Assembly (NCBI GenBank): GCA_000431315.1
Contig: HF989721.1
Span: 1 to 20,020 of the forward strand
Reading direction: 5' to 3'
DNA: 20,020 nucleotides
Source of the DNA: Brachyspira sp. CAG:484
GTDB taxonomy: Bacteria > Cyanobacteriota > Vampirovibrionia > Gastranaerophilales > Gastranaerophilaceae
Shown one piece after another: positions 8,053 through 14,516 of the stretch (within the stretch, counting starts at the first letter, position 1; the number at the start of each line of letters is the position of its first letter). The notes beneath the pieces were generated by a model that ran no database searches, had not been told where the DNA came from, and was given only the letters and a program-made list of their open reading frames with translations. The position numbers and the translations under genes are program-made.

Positions 8053-8253
8053 ATGGACGTAAAAAGGCTGGTGATCGGAGAATTTTTGCCGAAAAAATGG
8101 GCAATGAAAAAAATTGTTTTGATGAAACCAAAAGAAAGTATATTAAAAAATGCACTCTCAAGTGCTCATCAAAACAGGACTGCATCAAAAACATTTCAAT
8201 TAAAAAATATTTCAAGCGATATGTTTAGCAGCAGTTTGGCACAAAGAGCTTGA
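8053..8253 (+). CDS. Small basic protein of unknown function, 66 residues
   Basis: Not recognised. AAAGGAGG six bases before the ATG is a near-perfect ribosome binding site. The product is very lysine-rich in its first half (KRLVIGEFLPKKWAMKKIVLMKPK) and serine/glutamine-rich toward the end, with no signal peptide or cysteine. It is the last of four small consecutive genes; the terminator at 8271-8300 follows 20 bases later, so these genes probably end a transcript, possibly the dapB-asd one. Confidence 0.6.
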   Translation: MDVKRLVIGEFLPKKWAMKKIVLMKPKESILKNALSSAHQNRTASKTFQLKNISSDMFSSSLAQRA

Positions 8254-8270
8254 AAGAAAAATTCGTAAAT

Positions 8271-8300
8271 AAAAGAGCCGGTTTTAAAATCGGCTTTTTT
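8271..8300 (+). terminator. Intrinsic terminator after the small-gene cluster
   Basis: AGCCG (8276-8280) pairs with CGGCT (8291-8295), the intervening TTTTAAAA can pair in part, and a T6 run follows, with A4 on the 5' side. It separates the dapB-asd-small gene series from the LPS operon. Confidence 0.8.
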
Positions 8301-8308
8301 ATTGCTTT

Positions 8309-8314
8309 TATAAT
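8309..8314 (+). promoter_or_regulatory. Candidate -10 element for the rfaE2-lpxD-lpxC-fabZ operon
   Basis: TATAAT directly after the preceding terminator; transcription would start near 8321, leaving about 36 bases before the ATG at 8357. The -35 position falls in the terminator stem and does not match well. Confidence 0.35.
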
Positions 8315-8356
8315 ATGTTTTTGATAAAATATGTATATTATTTCAGGGTTAAGGAT

Positions 8357-8821
8357 ATGTTAATCAAAAGAGAAGAGATAAAAAATTTAGTAGATAAAAT
8401 CCATTCCGAAGGCAAAACCATAGTGTGCACCAACGGGTGTTTTGATATATTGCATGTCGGACATGTCAGATATTTGGAAAAGACAAAAACCTTTGCAGAT
8501 TACTGCATCGTCTTACTGAATTCAGATAAATCAGTCCGTTCAATCAAAGGACCTGCCCGGCCTATAAACAGCGAAGCAGACCGCGCTGAGATATTAAGTG
8601 CTTTAAGATGCGTAGATTATGTGGTACTATTTGATGAAGATAGTCCGCGGAATCTTTTAGATGAAATAAAACCTGATGTTTATACAAAAGGAGCTGATTA
8701 TAATATGGAAACGCTTCCAGAAGCTGATATTATGAAAAAAAACAGAACAAAAGTAGAGTTTATTAAATTTGTAGAAGGGAAGTCTACAACAGGAACAATT
8801 GAAAAAATGAAAAGCTGCTGA
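8357..8821 (+). CDS. rfaE2: D-glycero-beta-D-manno-heptose 1-phosphate adenylyltransferase (RfaE2/HldE C-terminal type)
   Basis: Transfers AMP to heptose 1-phosphate to give ADP-heptose for the LPS inner core. The 154-residue protein is the stand-alone nucleotidyltransferase domain of HldE: TNGCFDILHVGH (25-36) holds the GCFD and HxGH signature, with IKGPARPI (63-70), KGADY, and EGKSTTGTIEK near the C-terminus where the family has its STT motif. I start it at 8357, where the family begins; the frame opens at 8315 but that ATG lies immediately after a -10 hexamer and has no Shine-Dalgarno sequence. The kinase half of HldE is not in the window. First gene of an LPS operon; lpxD begins 50 bases downstream. 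A generic glycerol-phosphate-type cytidylyltransferase is less likely given the STT segment. Confidence 0.85.
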   Translation: MLIKREEIKNLVDKIHSEGKTIVCTNGCFDILHVGHVRYLEKTKTFADYCIVLLNSDKSVRSIKGPARPINSEADRAEILSALRCVDYVVLFDEDSPRNLLDEIKPDVYTKGADYNMETLPEADIMKKNRTKVEFIKFVEGKSTTGTIEKMKSC

Positions 8822-8871
8822 GCCACAGCAACTTGCAATCCGGCTTAAAAATAAATACAAGGAGAAAATAT

Positions 8872-9960
8872 ATGAAAACTTTTACAGTAGAAGAAATTTC
8901 ACAAATTGTCGGCGGAATGCTTACAAAAGCAGCTGATGTTCAGATTTCACAGATCGCACCTCCGCTTCTGGCAGACGAAAATACTCTTGCACTTGCTCTA
9001 GGCGAAGAAGAAATTGCAAACCTTGCAAAATCACAGGCAAAAGCTGCACTTGTGCCATTGGGTGTTCAAATTGACGGTTTCACGACAATCGAAGTTGAAA
9101 GACCAAGATTAGCTATGATGAAACTATTAAACCTTTTCTATGTACCGCCGGTCGTAAATAACGGCGTTCACCCTACAGCAGTAGTTCATGAAACTACGAA
9201 GCTCGGTGCAAATGTTCAAATAGGTCCAAATGTTGTAATTTCACAGGATGCTGTAATTGGTGATAATACTAAAATAATGGCTAATTCCTATATTGGCGGC
9301 GGAGTTAAAATAGGTAAAAACTGCTTCTTCCACCCGGGAGTTAATGTAGGTGACAGGGTGAAAATAGGCGATGATGTTATTCTTCACCATGGGGTTTCAC
9401 TTGGTGCAGACGGCTTCAGCTTTGTAACAGAAAACCCTGACAATATAGAACAGGCAAGAAAAGAAGGTACTATTAAAGAAGAAAATATTAAACAGGTTAT
9501 CTTCAAAATTCCTTCAATCGGTTCGGTTGTAATTGGTAATAATGTAGAAATCGGTGCAAACACAGCCATTGACCGCGGAACAATTGAAAACACAACAATC
9601 GGCGACAACACGAAAATTGATGACCTTGTTATGATAGGTCACAACTGTAAAATCGGTAAAGGCTGCCTGATTGTTTCACAGGTTGGTATTGCAGGAAGCT
9701 GTGTTATCGGTGACAGAGTAGTTATTGCAGGTCAGGCCGGTCTTGCAGATCATATTGAAATAGGTTCAGATTCTATCGTAACAGCAAAAGCAGGGGTAAC
9801 AAAATCATTCCCTGAAAAATCAATCATAGTTGGTATTCCTGCTGTTCCTAGAAAAGAATTCATCAAACAGCTTAAGACAATGAAAGATGCTCAGGAAATC
9901 TTTGCAAAATTCAGAAAATATGAACCGATGTTAAAAGTATTTGAGGAAGAGCACCAATAA
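8872..9960 (+). CDS. lpxD: UDP-3-O-(3-hydroxyacyl)glucosamine N-acyltransferase
   Basis: Adds the second hydroxyacyl chain in lipid A synthesis, using acyl-ACP. The 362-residue protein has the N-terminal uridine-binding domain (1-95), then a left-handed beta-helix of hexapeptide repeats (about 105-325: LGANVQIGPNVVI and many I-G-x-x repeats), with the expected catalytic histidine at GHNCKIG (His257), the GADGF segment (178-182), and a helical C-terminus. About 24 extra residues follow GADGFSF (roughly 185-210) compared with my memory of the E. coli enzyme. AAGGAG lies seven bases before the ATG at 8872; an upstream in-frame TTG at 8833 has no such site. It overlaps the lpxC start codon by one base, implying translational coupling. 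Confidence 0.95.
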   Translation: MKTFTVEEISQIVGGMLTKAADVQISQIAPPLLADENTLALALGEEEIANLAKSQAKAALVPLGVQIDGFTTIEVERPRLAMMKLLNLFYVPPVVNNGVHPTAVVHETTKLGANVQIGPNVVISQDAVIGDNTKIMANSYIGGGVKIGKNCFFHPGVNVGDRVKIGDDVILHHGVSLGADGFSFVTENPDNIEQARKEGTIKEENIKQVIFKIPSIGSVVIGNNVEIGANTAIDRGTIENTTIGDNTKIDDLVMIGHNCKIGKGCLIVSQVGIAGSCVIGDRVVIAGQAGLADHIEIGSDSIVTAKAGVTKSFPEKSIIVGIPAVPRKEFIKQLKTMKDAQEIFAKFRKYEPMLKVFEEEHQ

Positions 9961-10778
9961 TGACAATAACACTCAAAAAGGAAACAGAAATTACCGGCAA
10001 CGGTTTGATGAAAAATAAGCCATGCAAAGTAAAATTTTTCCCGTCAGATACAGGAAAAATCAGATATTTTGTTTCAGGAGAAGAATTTAGCGCTGATGTT
10101 GACAACGTTGTTTCAACAGAACATTGTGTGGTTCTTGGTAAAAACAAAGCAAAAGCAATGCTTACAGAACACTTGACCGCAGCACTTGCCTTTTGCGGAA
10201 TAGATTCTCTTGATATTTGCATGGATGAGATGGAAGTTCCTGCTCTGGACGGAAGTTCTAAACAATGGGTAGAACTTTTTAAGCAAGCCGGAATAAATAA
10301 ACCGCTTCTTTATAAGCCTAAACAATACACCGTATCAGAACCGGTTTATTATCTTAACGGTAAAACCAGCCTCGTAATCCTTCCTGATGATGAACTTTTC
10401 ATCTCATATGCTGTAAATTACAGCCACCCTGACCTGACAAGACGCTGGGTTAATTATAATCCTAAGAATCAGGAAGAAATTATTGATGCAAGAACTTTTG
10501 GATTTTATAAAGATTTAAGAAAATTCCAAATGTTCGGCTTTGCGCAGGGAGTTACCATTGATAATACGGTCGGCTTAAAAGACGAAGGGTATACTACACC
10601 ATTAAGAAGTGAAATGGAACCTGTAAAACATAAAATTCTTGATTTAATCGGGGATTTGTATCTTACAGGAGTAAACCCTCTTAATCTTAAATGCCAGATT
10701 TTAGCAAAAGAAGCAGGACATGCAGTTCATTTGAAAGTTGCAAAAAAACTCAAAGAAAAATTAATAGAAATAAAATAA
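9960..10778 (+). CDS. lpxC: UDP-3-O-acyl-N-acetylglucosamine deacetylase
   Basis: Zinc enzyme for the committed step of lipid A synthesis. The 272-residue protein shows MLTEHLTAAL with Glu70 and zinc ligand His71, ARTFGF (177-182), KHKILDLIGD with zinc ligands His224 and Asp228, and catalytic His254 in AGHAVHL. It is shorter than the E. coli protein (305) but has every catalytic residue. The ATG overlaps the last base of lpxD (TAATG), so translation is probably coupled. fabZ follows after 11 bases. Confidence 0.95.
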   Translation: MTITLKKETEITGNGLMKNKPCKVKFFPSDTGKIRYFVSGEEFSADVDNVVSTEHCVVLGKNKAKAMLTEHLTAALAFCGIDSLDICMDEMEVPALDGSSKQWVELFKQAGINKPLLYKPKQYTVSEPVYYLNGKTSLVILPDDELFISYAVNYSHPDLTRRWVNYNPKNQEEIIDARTFGFYKDLRKFQMFGFAQGVTIDNTVGLKDEGYTTPLRSEMEPVKHKILDLIGDLYLTGVNPLNLKCQILAKEAGHAVHLKVAKKLKEKLIEIK

Positions 10779-10789
10779 GGAGAATATAA

Positions 10790-11242
10790 ATGACAGAAGA
10801 AGTTACACAAGAAGTATTGAGCTTTGATACAATGGAAATTATGGAGATGATTCCTCATCGTTTTCCTTTCCTGCTTGTAGACAGAATTACAGAATGTGTA
10901 CCGGGGAAATACGCAAAAGGTTACAAAAACCTTACAATGAATGAACAGTTCTTTCAGGGACATTTTCCGGGAAATCCTATTATGCCGGGAGTACTTCAGC
11001 TTGAAGCTATGGCTCAATGTTCTGCACCGGTGTTGATGACAATGCCTGAATTTAAAGGTAAATTAACATTATATGCCGGCGTTGACGGTGTCCGTTTTAA
11101 AAATATCGTAAGACCTGGTGACAGATTCGATATGGAAATTGAGCTGACAAAGGTAAAAGGACCTGTTTGCAAAGCTCATGGAAGAGGGCTGGTTGACGGT
11201 AAACTATGTGTAGAAGCCGATATGACTTTCGCTTTAAAATAA
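10790..11242 (+). CDS. fabZ: (3R)-hydroxyacyl-ACP dehydratase FabZ
   Basis: Dehydrates 3-hydroxyacyl-ACP in fatty-acid elongation and competes with lipid A acyltransferases for hydroxyacyl chains. The 150-residue hotdog-fold protein has PHRFPFLLVDR (22-32), GHFPGNPIMPGV with catalytic His58, and Glu72 in QLEAMAQ. AAGGAG precedes the ATG. It is the last gene of the operon; the terminator starts 12 bases after the stop. In many genomes lpxA comes next, but here a pilin-like gene on the other strand lies there instead. Confidence 0.96.
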   Translation: MTEEVTQEVLSFDTMEIMEMIPHRFPFLLVDRITECVPGKYAKGYKNLTMNEQFFQGHFPGNPIMPGVLQLEAMAQCSAPVLMTMPEFKGKLTLYAGVDGVRFKNIVRPGDRFDMEIELTKVKGPVCKAHGRGLVDGKLCVEADMTFALK

Positions 11243-11253
11243 AAAACATAATT

Positions 11254-11282
11254 AAAAAGCTCCCTAAAAAGGGAGCTTTTTT
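11254..11282. terminator. Bidirectional intrinsic terminator between fabZ and the pilin-like gene
   Basis: AAAAAGCTCCCT (11254-11265) and AGGGAGCTTTTT (11270-11281) form a perfect stem with a four-base A loop. T runs on both strands let it serve fabZ and the convergent pilin-like gene, whose stop codon begins inside it. Confidence 0.85.
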
Positions 11283-12133
11283 AAAAGTCAAACTTTTCAC
11301 CTGCTTTATAATCAGTATAAGACATTTCTCCTCCGGAGAGTATACTTTTCAAACTTGTTCCACCTGTTTTAGCCCAAGGATGTATAACAATACCGCTCGT
11401 TGTACCGTCAAGCAGAAAAGCATCCCTGCCGAATTGATTTGGTAATTGTGGACCATTTGTATCAAAGTAAACATAGGAACAATAATCTATGATTGTTTCA
11501 AAGTAGAGAATATTACCATCTTCATCTTTAATTATATGCCCGTATTCATCCTGTTTTTGCTGCATAACTTTTTCATAACAAGTTGAACGTTGAACTACAA
11601 CTATAATGGTTCCATCATTTAAAATAATTTTAGGATATGAGTTCAAATCACTCTCAAGCATTGTATCATTTTCATCTACCCATATACTATTGTATTTTAT
11701 TTTATAATCATAAAAATGAGCACAACCTTTTTGCTGTTTATTTTTACAGTAGCGAACCCCGTTAAAATATTTTGAAAACTCCTGTGCAACTTCAGCAGAA
11801 GTCTTTGAAACATCCCACAAACCCGTTGCATCACCAGGCGTCCCGTTTTTTGACTGATATAACTGTACCGCCTGATTGATTGATGAATAGGCTTTTTTAG
11901 CACGTGTTGTCAGCTCTTTATCCTTGTATTTCGACACCAAGGAAGGAAGTGTCATAGCTGCAACAACTCCGATTATACCTAAGGTTATCAATACCTCGGC
12001 TAAAGTAAAACCTGGTTTAATAGTTCTTTTTTCGGCGGCGCGAAATGGCTCATTGCCTGCGCCAATACCCGATAAGGAGCTTAAATTACCTTGCCCCCCC
12101 CCCGGAAACTCTTGTCTTTACTGCGTTTTCCAT
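11281..12133 (-). CDS. Pilin-like protein with a homopolymer-controlled start, out of frame in this sequence
   Basis: The downstream frame encodes FTLAEVLITLGIIGVVAAMTLPSLV with the prepilin Glu at +5, then a 200-residue globular part with DTNG...LPNQFGRDAF near the C-terminus. No usable ATG lies in that frame near the helix; the only frame-matched start without a shift is a TTG at 11991, inside the pilin helix, which would remove the cleavage site. An ATG at 12133 with a perfect AAAGGAG eight bases upstream opens MENAVKTRVS, then runs into ten G (12094-12103) and stops after 15 codons. With nine or twelve G the frame continues without a stop into the pilin, giving 283 residues with nine G and a 41-residue leader ending in KPG before Phe42. 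I therefore read it as one gene in an OFF state, or with a homopolymer-length error. Confidence 0.8.
12037..12063. repeat. GC-rich palindrome inside the prepilin leader coding region
   Basis: GGCGC (12037-12041) pairs with GCGCC (12059-12063), and inside them GGC (12047-12049) with GCC (12055-12057). The surrounding 12033-12110 is clearly GC-richer than the AT-rich neighbourhood and encodes leader residues between MENAVKTRVS and KPGFTLAE. It looks like an inserted palindromic element kept in frame; origin unknown. Confidence 0.5.
12094..12103. repeat. Homopolymer of ten C (ten G in the sense strand), putative phase-variation tract
   Basis: Ten consecutive C, the only G/C run of that length in the window, lies 31 bases into the coding region of the pilin-like gene. 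Its length decides whether the ATG at 12133 is in frame with the pilin domain (9 or 12: yes; 10 or 11: stop within a few codons). Slipped-strand mispairing at such tracts is the standard mechanism of contingency loci. Confidence 0.8.
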
Positions 12134-12143
12134 AATTCAATCT

Positions 12144-12212
12144 CCTTTGTTAGTTATATCGCTGCTTTTATTACTTTCCTTTGTTTAGTTATTTCATTGC
12201 TTTTATTACTTT
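12144..12212 (-). repeat. Two adjoining imperfect tandem copies (34 and 35 bases) at the pilin-like gene's 5' leader
   Basis: Copies 12144-12177 and 12178-12212 share CCTTTGTT(T)AGTTAT and TGCTTTTATTACTTT and differ in the middle. On the gene's strand each copy ends in AAAGG, so the proximal one provides most of the ribosome binding site (AAAGGAG at 12142-12148) and the distal one a second purine box. Part of the 335-base gene-free stretch 12134-12468. Confidence 0.75.
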
Positions 12213-12220
12213 GCTTTATT

Positions 12221-12296
12221 AAGAAAATATATTTGTTTTCGAGGCGATAGCGGGAGCAGCGCGGGAGCGTGCCCGAGAAAATAAATATTTTTTCTT
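12221..12296. repeat. Large imperfect inverted repeat enclosing GC-rich element copy 1
   Basis: The left arm 12221-12245 (AAGAAAATATATTTGTTTTC then GAGGC) is nearly the reverse complement of the right arm 12271-12296 (GCCCGAGAAAATAAATAT then TTTTTTCTT). The 25-base interior contains GCGGGAGC twice. The 45 bases 12244-12288 align without gaps to 12321-12365 at 31 of 45 positions. It lies in the gene-free stretch between the divergent pilin-like gene and the gene at 12469; no terminal duplication or transposase is seen. Confidence 0.65.
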
Positions 12297-12320
12297 ATTT
12301 GTTTTTACCGCGTCTGCTTA

Positions 12321-12406
12321 GTATAAGCGAGAGCACAGCGGAAGCGTTTTTGAGAAAACATATATAGCTTTTCTATCATGGTTTCCTCTGCTTTTTTTAT
12401 TATAAG
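12321..12406. repeat. GC-rich element copy 2 followed by the box shared with base 1 of the window
   Basis: 12321-12365 (GCGAGAGCACAGCGGAAGCG core, then TGAGAAAACATATAT) is the diverged second copy of the element at 12244-12288. It is followed at 12382-12406 by TTTCCTCTGC, a T7 run and ATTATAAG, matching window positions 1-25. AGAAAA and TTTTCT flank CATATATAGC as a small inverted repeat (about 12353-12374). The remaining bases to 12468 are AT-rich and end in the ribosome binding site of the next gene. Confidence 0.6.
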
Positions 12407-12468
12407 GGATGTTAAAAAAAATAGCAAATTTTTACATTTACCGGTTTTAAATTTTTCGGAAGGAAAAA

Positions 12469-13128
12469 ATGCAAATAAACAAAATTACACTTATAAATAT
12501 ACATCCCGTTTTAAAAACACAAAAAAATGAAACCACATCAGTAAATAATAATCCGGTACAGACGAGTAAGCTTCCGGCACTCACCAGTGCACAGTATCTG
12601 GCATTCACCGGCGGGTACAGTCTTGATCTTGCAAGCACAATAAAAAATCTCGACAAACTAGCTCAGAAAAAATCAAATGTTTATCCTCCCCAAATTAGAG
12701 AATGGGCCGGAATTATTCTCGAAGAAGGAAACAAAGCAAAAGAAACACTTATAGATATTCATAAAAAATTCTATGAAAGTCTTAAAGACTGCTTTACACT
12801 TGAGGAAGCAAAAAAGAAATTCCCGGAATTTAAAGATGTTATACCTTCTTCCGGCGTTAAATTTCAAGATGGAAGCTTTTTGGATGATGCTGCAAACGGC
12901 AGGCTGGAATATTTTGATACAGAAGAAGATTTATCGCTGCAGCTTTTAAAATTATACTGGGGAGAAGGATTTTCAATTAATGACCTCCGCAGATACTCAG
13001 GCGGCAAGGATATAAGTTATGCAATGAAAAAGCTTAATATTCCATTGGCAGAACCAACTTACGGTAAAATTCTAAAACTTTCCGACCCTGAATACAATGA
13101 ACGGACTAACCAGAGAAATGACTGCTAA
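12469..13128 (+). CDS. N-terminal part of a frameshift-split DNA-binding-like protein
   Basis: 219 residues, starting MQINKITL with GAAGGA five bases upstream. Residues 40-50 (TSAQYLAFTGG) and the following helical region are unrecognised; 151-192 (LSLQLLKLYWGEGFSINDLRRYSG...SYAMKKLNIP) reads like a helix-turn-helix. The frame ends abruptly in TNQRNDC. Dropping one G at 13103-13104 would join NER directly to LTREMTAKRM of the next frame with no stop, giving about 553 residues (12469-14131). I take the two frames as one gene broken by a single-base insertion; a sequencing error or a functional +1 shift cannot be excluded. There is no homologue I can name with certainty. Confidence 0.65.
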   Translation: MQINKITLINIHPVLKTQKNETTSVNNNPVQTSKLPALTSAQYLAFTGGYSLDLASTIKNLDKLAQKKSNVYPPQIREWAGIILEEGNKAKETLIDIHKKFYESLKDCFTLEEAKKKFPEFKDVIPSSGVKFQDGSFLDDAANGRLEYFDTEEDLSLQLLKLYWGEGFSINDLRRYSGGKDISYAMKKLNIPLAEPTYGKILKLSDPEYNERTNQRNDC

Positions 13129-14131
13129 AAGAATGGAAGCCTTAGACCGAAAGGCTCAGGAGGCAACAGGGGAACCTGTTTATATAAAAAGAGGACCGCT
13201 ATCTGCAGAACATAAGAAACATATTTCAGAAGGTCTGCAAAGGTATTATGAAAATAATCCGGAAGCAATTTATCACCTTTCAGAAAGACAAAAAAATTTT
13301 TACAGAGAAAATCCTGACAGGGCTGCAATTTTTAGCCGCGTAACATCTAAAGCCTGGTACGTATTCGGTGCCGACAGAATTAAAGCTGCACTCTCTGCAT
13401 TTATGAAAAAACATGGAATAAATACATTTGATGTATCTAAACTTGAAACTCCGCTTGCAGTAACTAAAGAGGAAAGCAGCACTATTAAAAATTTCTGGGC
13501 TGCAAATGAGTGGGCAAGAAAAGCTTTTTCTAAAAATATGACTTATGCCTGGAAGAAAGTTAAGGAAGAACAATCTGTTGTATATCAAATTCGGGTTGCA
13601 CCTAAAGGCTTTATTGCGAAAATGCTTGGTTGGGCAAAACAAAACGGTATAGAGTTAGGTGAAGAAGACTTTATAGGAAGGTTTGATCCTAACAACCAGA
13701 AAAATAATTATATTAACAGGGAAATTAGTAAATATACAAGAAAATATGTTGACTGTATAGGCAGCCAAAGCACTATAATGGCAAATTCATTCTTTCTTGC
13801 GCTTTTGAATATTAACCGGGAAATTTCAAAAATGGATTTATCAAAAGTTGACAACGAAACCAAAAATTTATGCAAATTAATACAAAAAACTATAAAAGCT
13901 TCCCTTTTTGAAGACATGGACTTACCATTTGAAAAAAATCAATTTAAAGTTCTTGATGCAAATGAAGTCCAAGCAGTCTACGGAACATTAAGAAACAGGT
14001 GTCTTGAAGTTTTTAATCCGAAAATGGCAAATATGTTTGAAAAACATATGGACAAAGCCTATGACTATGTTTCAAAAAATTATAAAACAAGTATGCCTAT
14101 AAGAATGAACCCTTATGGAATGGATATTTAA
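13097..14131 (+). CDS. C-terminal part of the same split protein, with NUMOD3-like motif
   Basis: The open frame gives 344 residues from ATG 13097, overlapping the upstream frame by 32 bases. No Shine-Dalgarno sequence precedes that ATG, so it probably is not an independent start. Residues 33-52 (GPLSAEHKKHISEGLQRYY) match the NUMOD3 pattern (SxExKKKIS.GL) seen in DNA-contacting parts of homing endonucleases, and a related ENNPEA...LSERQKNFYRENPD stretch follows. No HNH, GIY-YIG or LAGLIDADG catalytic motif is visible. The remaining 260 residues are helical, basic and unrecognised. The stop overlaps the 3' end of the convergent exbD by four bases. With the preceding frame it suggests a sequence-specific DNA-binding protein; function inferred only. 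Confidence 0.65.
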   Translation: MNGLTREMTAKRMEALDRKAQEATGEPVYIKRGPLSAEHKKHISEGLQRYYENNPEAIYHLSERQKNFYRENPDRAAIFSRVTSKAWYVFGADRIKAALSAFMKKHGINTFDVSKLETPLAVTKEESSTIKNFWAANEWARKAFSKNMTYAWKKVKEEQSVVYQIRVAPKGFIAKMLGWAKQNGIELGEEDFIGRFDPNNQKNNYINREISKYTRKYVDCIGSQSTIMANSFFLALLNINREISKMDLSKVDNETKNLCKLIQKTIKASLFEDMDLPFEKNQFKVLDANEVQAVYGTLRNRCLEVFNPKMANMFEKHMDKAYDYVSKNYKTSMPIRMNPYGMDI

Positions 14132-14511
14132 ACTTCAGAAACAGATATGCTTGTAATACCTGAATTTCTTGCGCTGTCCATAAGTTTTACAACAGCACCA
14201 TGTGTCGCCTCTCCGTCAGTTTGAATCATCATTCCGTCCGGATAAGCTTTTGCCTGGGTTTTTAAAACGTTGTCAAGTTCAGGAATTGAAACTTCCTGTC
14301 CGTCGATATAGTATCTGTTATCGGCACTAACTGTAACAGTCAAAATCTTTGTATCTTTACTAGCCTGCTCTTGTGCAACATTTTCAGGTACAGTTAAATT
14401 TAATCCCTGTTGGTCCAATAAAGGAGCTATTACCATCATTATAATTAACAGCACAAGAAAAATATCTGTTAAAGGTGTTATATTTATATCACTGAAAGTA
14501 TCACGACTCAT
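14128..14511 (-). CDS. exbD: ExbD/TolR-family biopolymer transport protein (second copy)
   Basis: A 127-residue inner-membrane protein: a short cytoplasmic N-terminus, one transmembrane helix in NITPLTDIFLVLLIIMMVIAP (10-30) with the proton-relay Asp16, and a periplasmic C-terminal domain. With ExbB it converts proton-motive force into motion of TonB or TolA. It is the last gene of the minus-strand Ton cluster, five bases after the preceding exbD, with GGAG overlapping the junction. Its transmembrane coding stretch 14432-14487 is almost identical in DNA to the same stretch of the upstream paralogue, while the periplasmic domains are quite different. ExbD and TolR cannot be told apart from sequence alone. 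Confidence 0.88.
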   Translation of the reverse strand: MSRDTFSDINITPLTDIFLVLLIIMMVIAPLLDQQGLNLTVPENVAQEQASKDTKILTVTVSADNRYYIDGQEVSIPELDNVLKTQAKAYPDGMMIQTDGEATHGAVVKLMDSARNSGITSISVSEV

Positions 14512-14516
14512 TTTTA

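Noticed and set aside
11281..11991. Pilin-like gene starting at TTG 11991
   Set aside because: Would begin inside the conserved helix, losing the cleavage site and the essential Phe and Glu; no ribosome binding site there.
12134..12468. CRISPR array or insertion sequence in the repeat-rich gap
   Set aside because: Repeats are two diverged copies without regular spacers, and there is no transposase frame or target duplication.
13097..13128. Two genuinely separate overlapping genes
   Set aside because: The second frame lacks a ribosome binding site and the seam reads as continuous protein after a one-base deletion; a split single gene is simpler.
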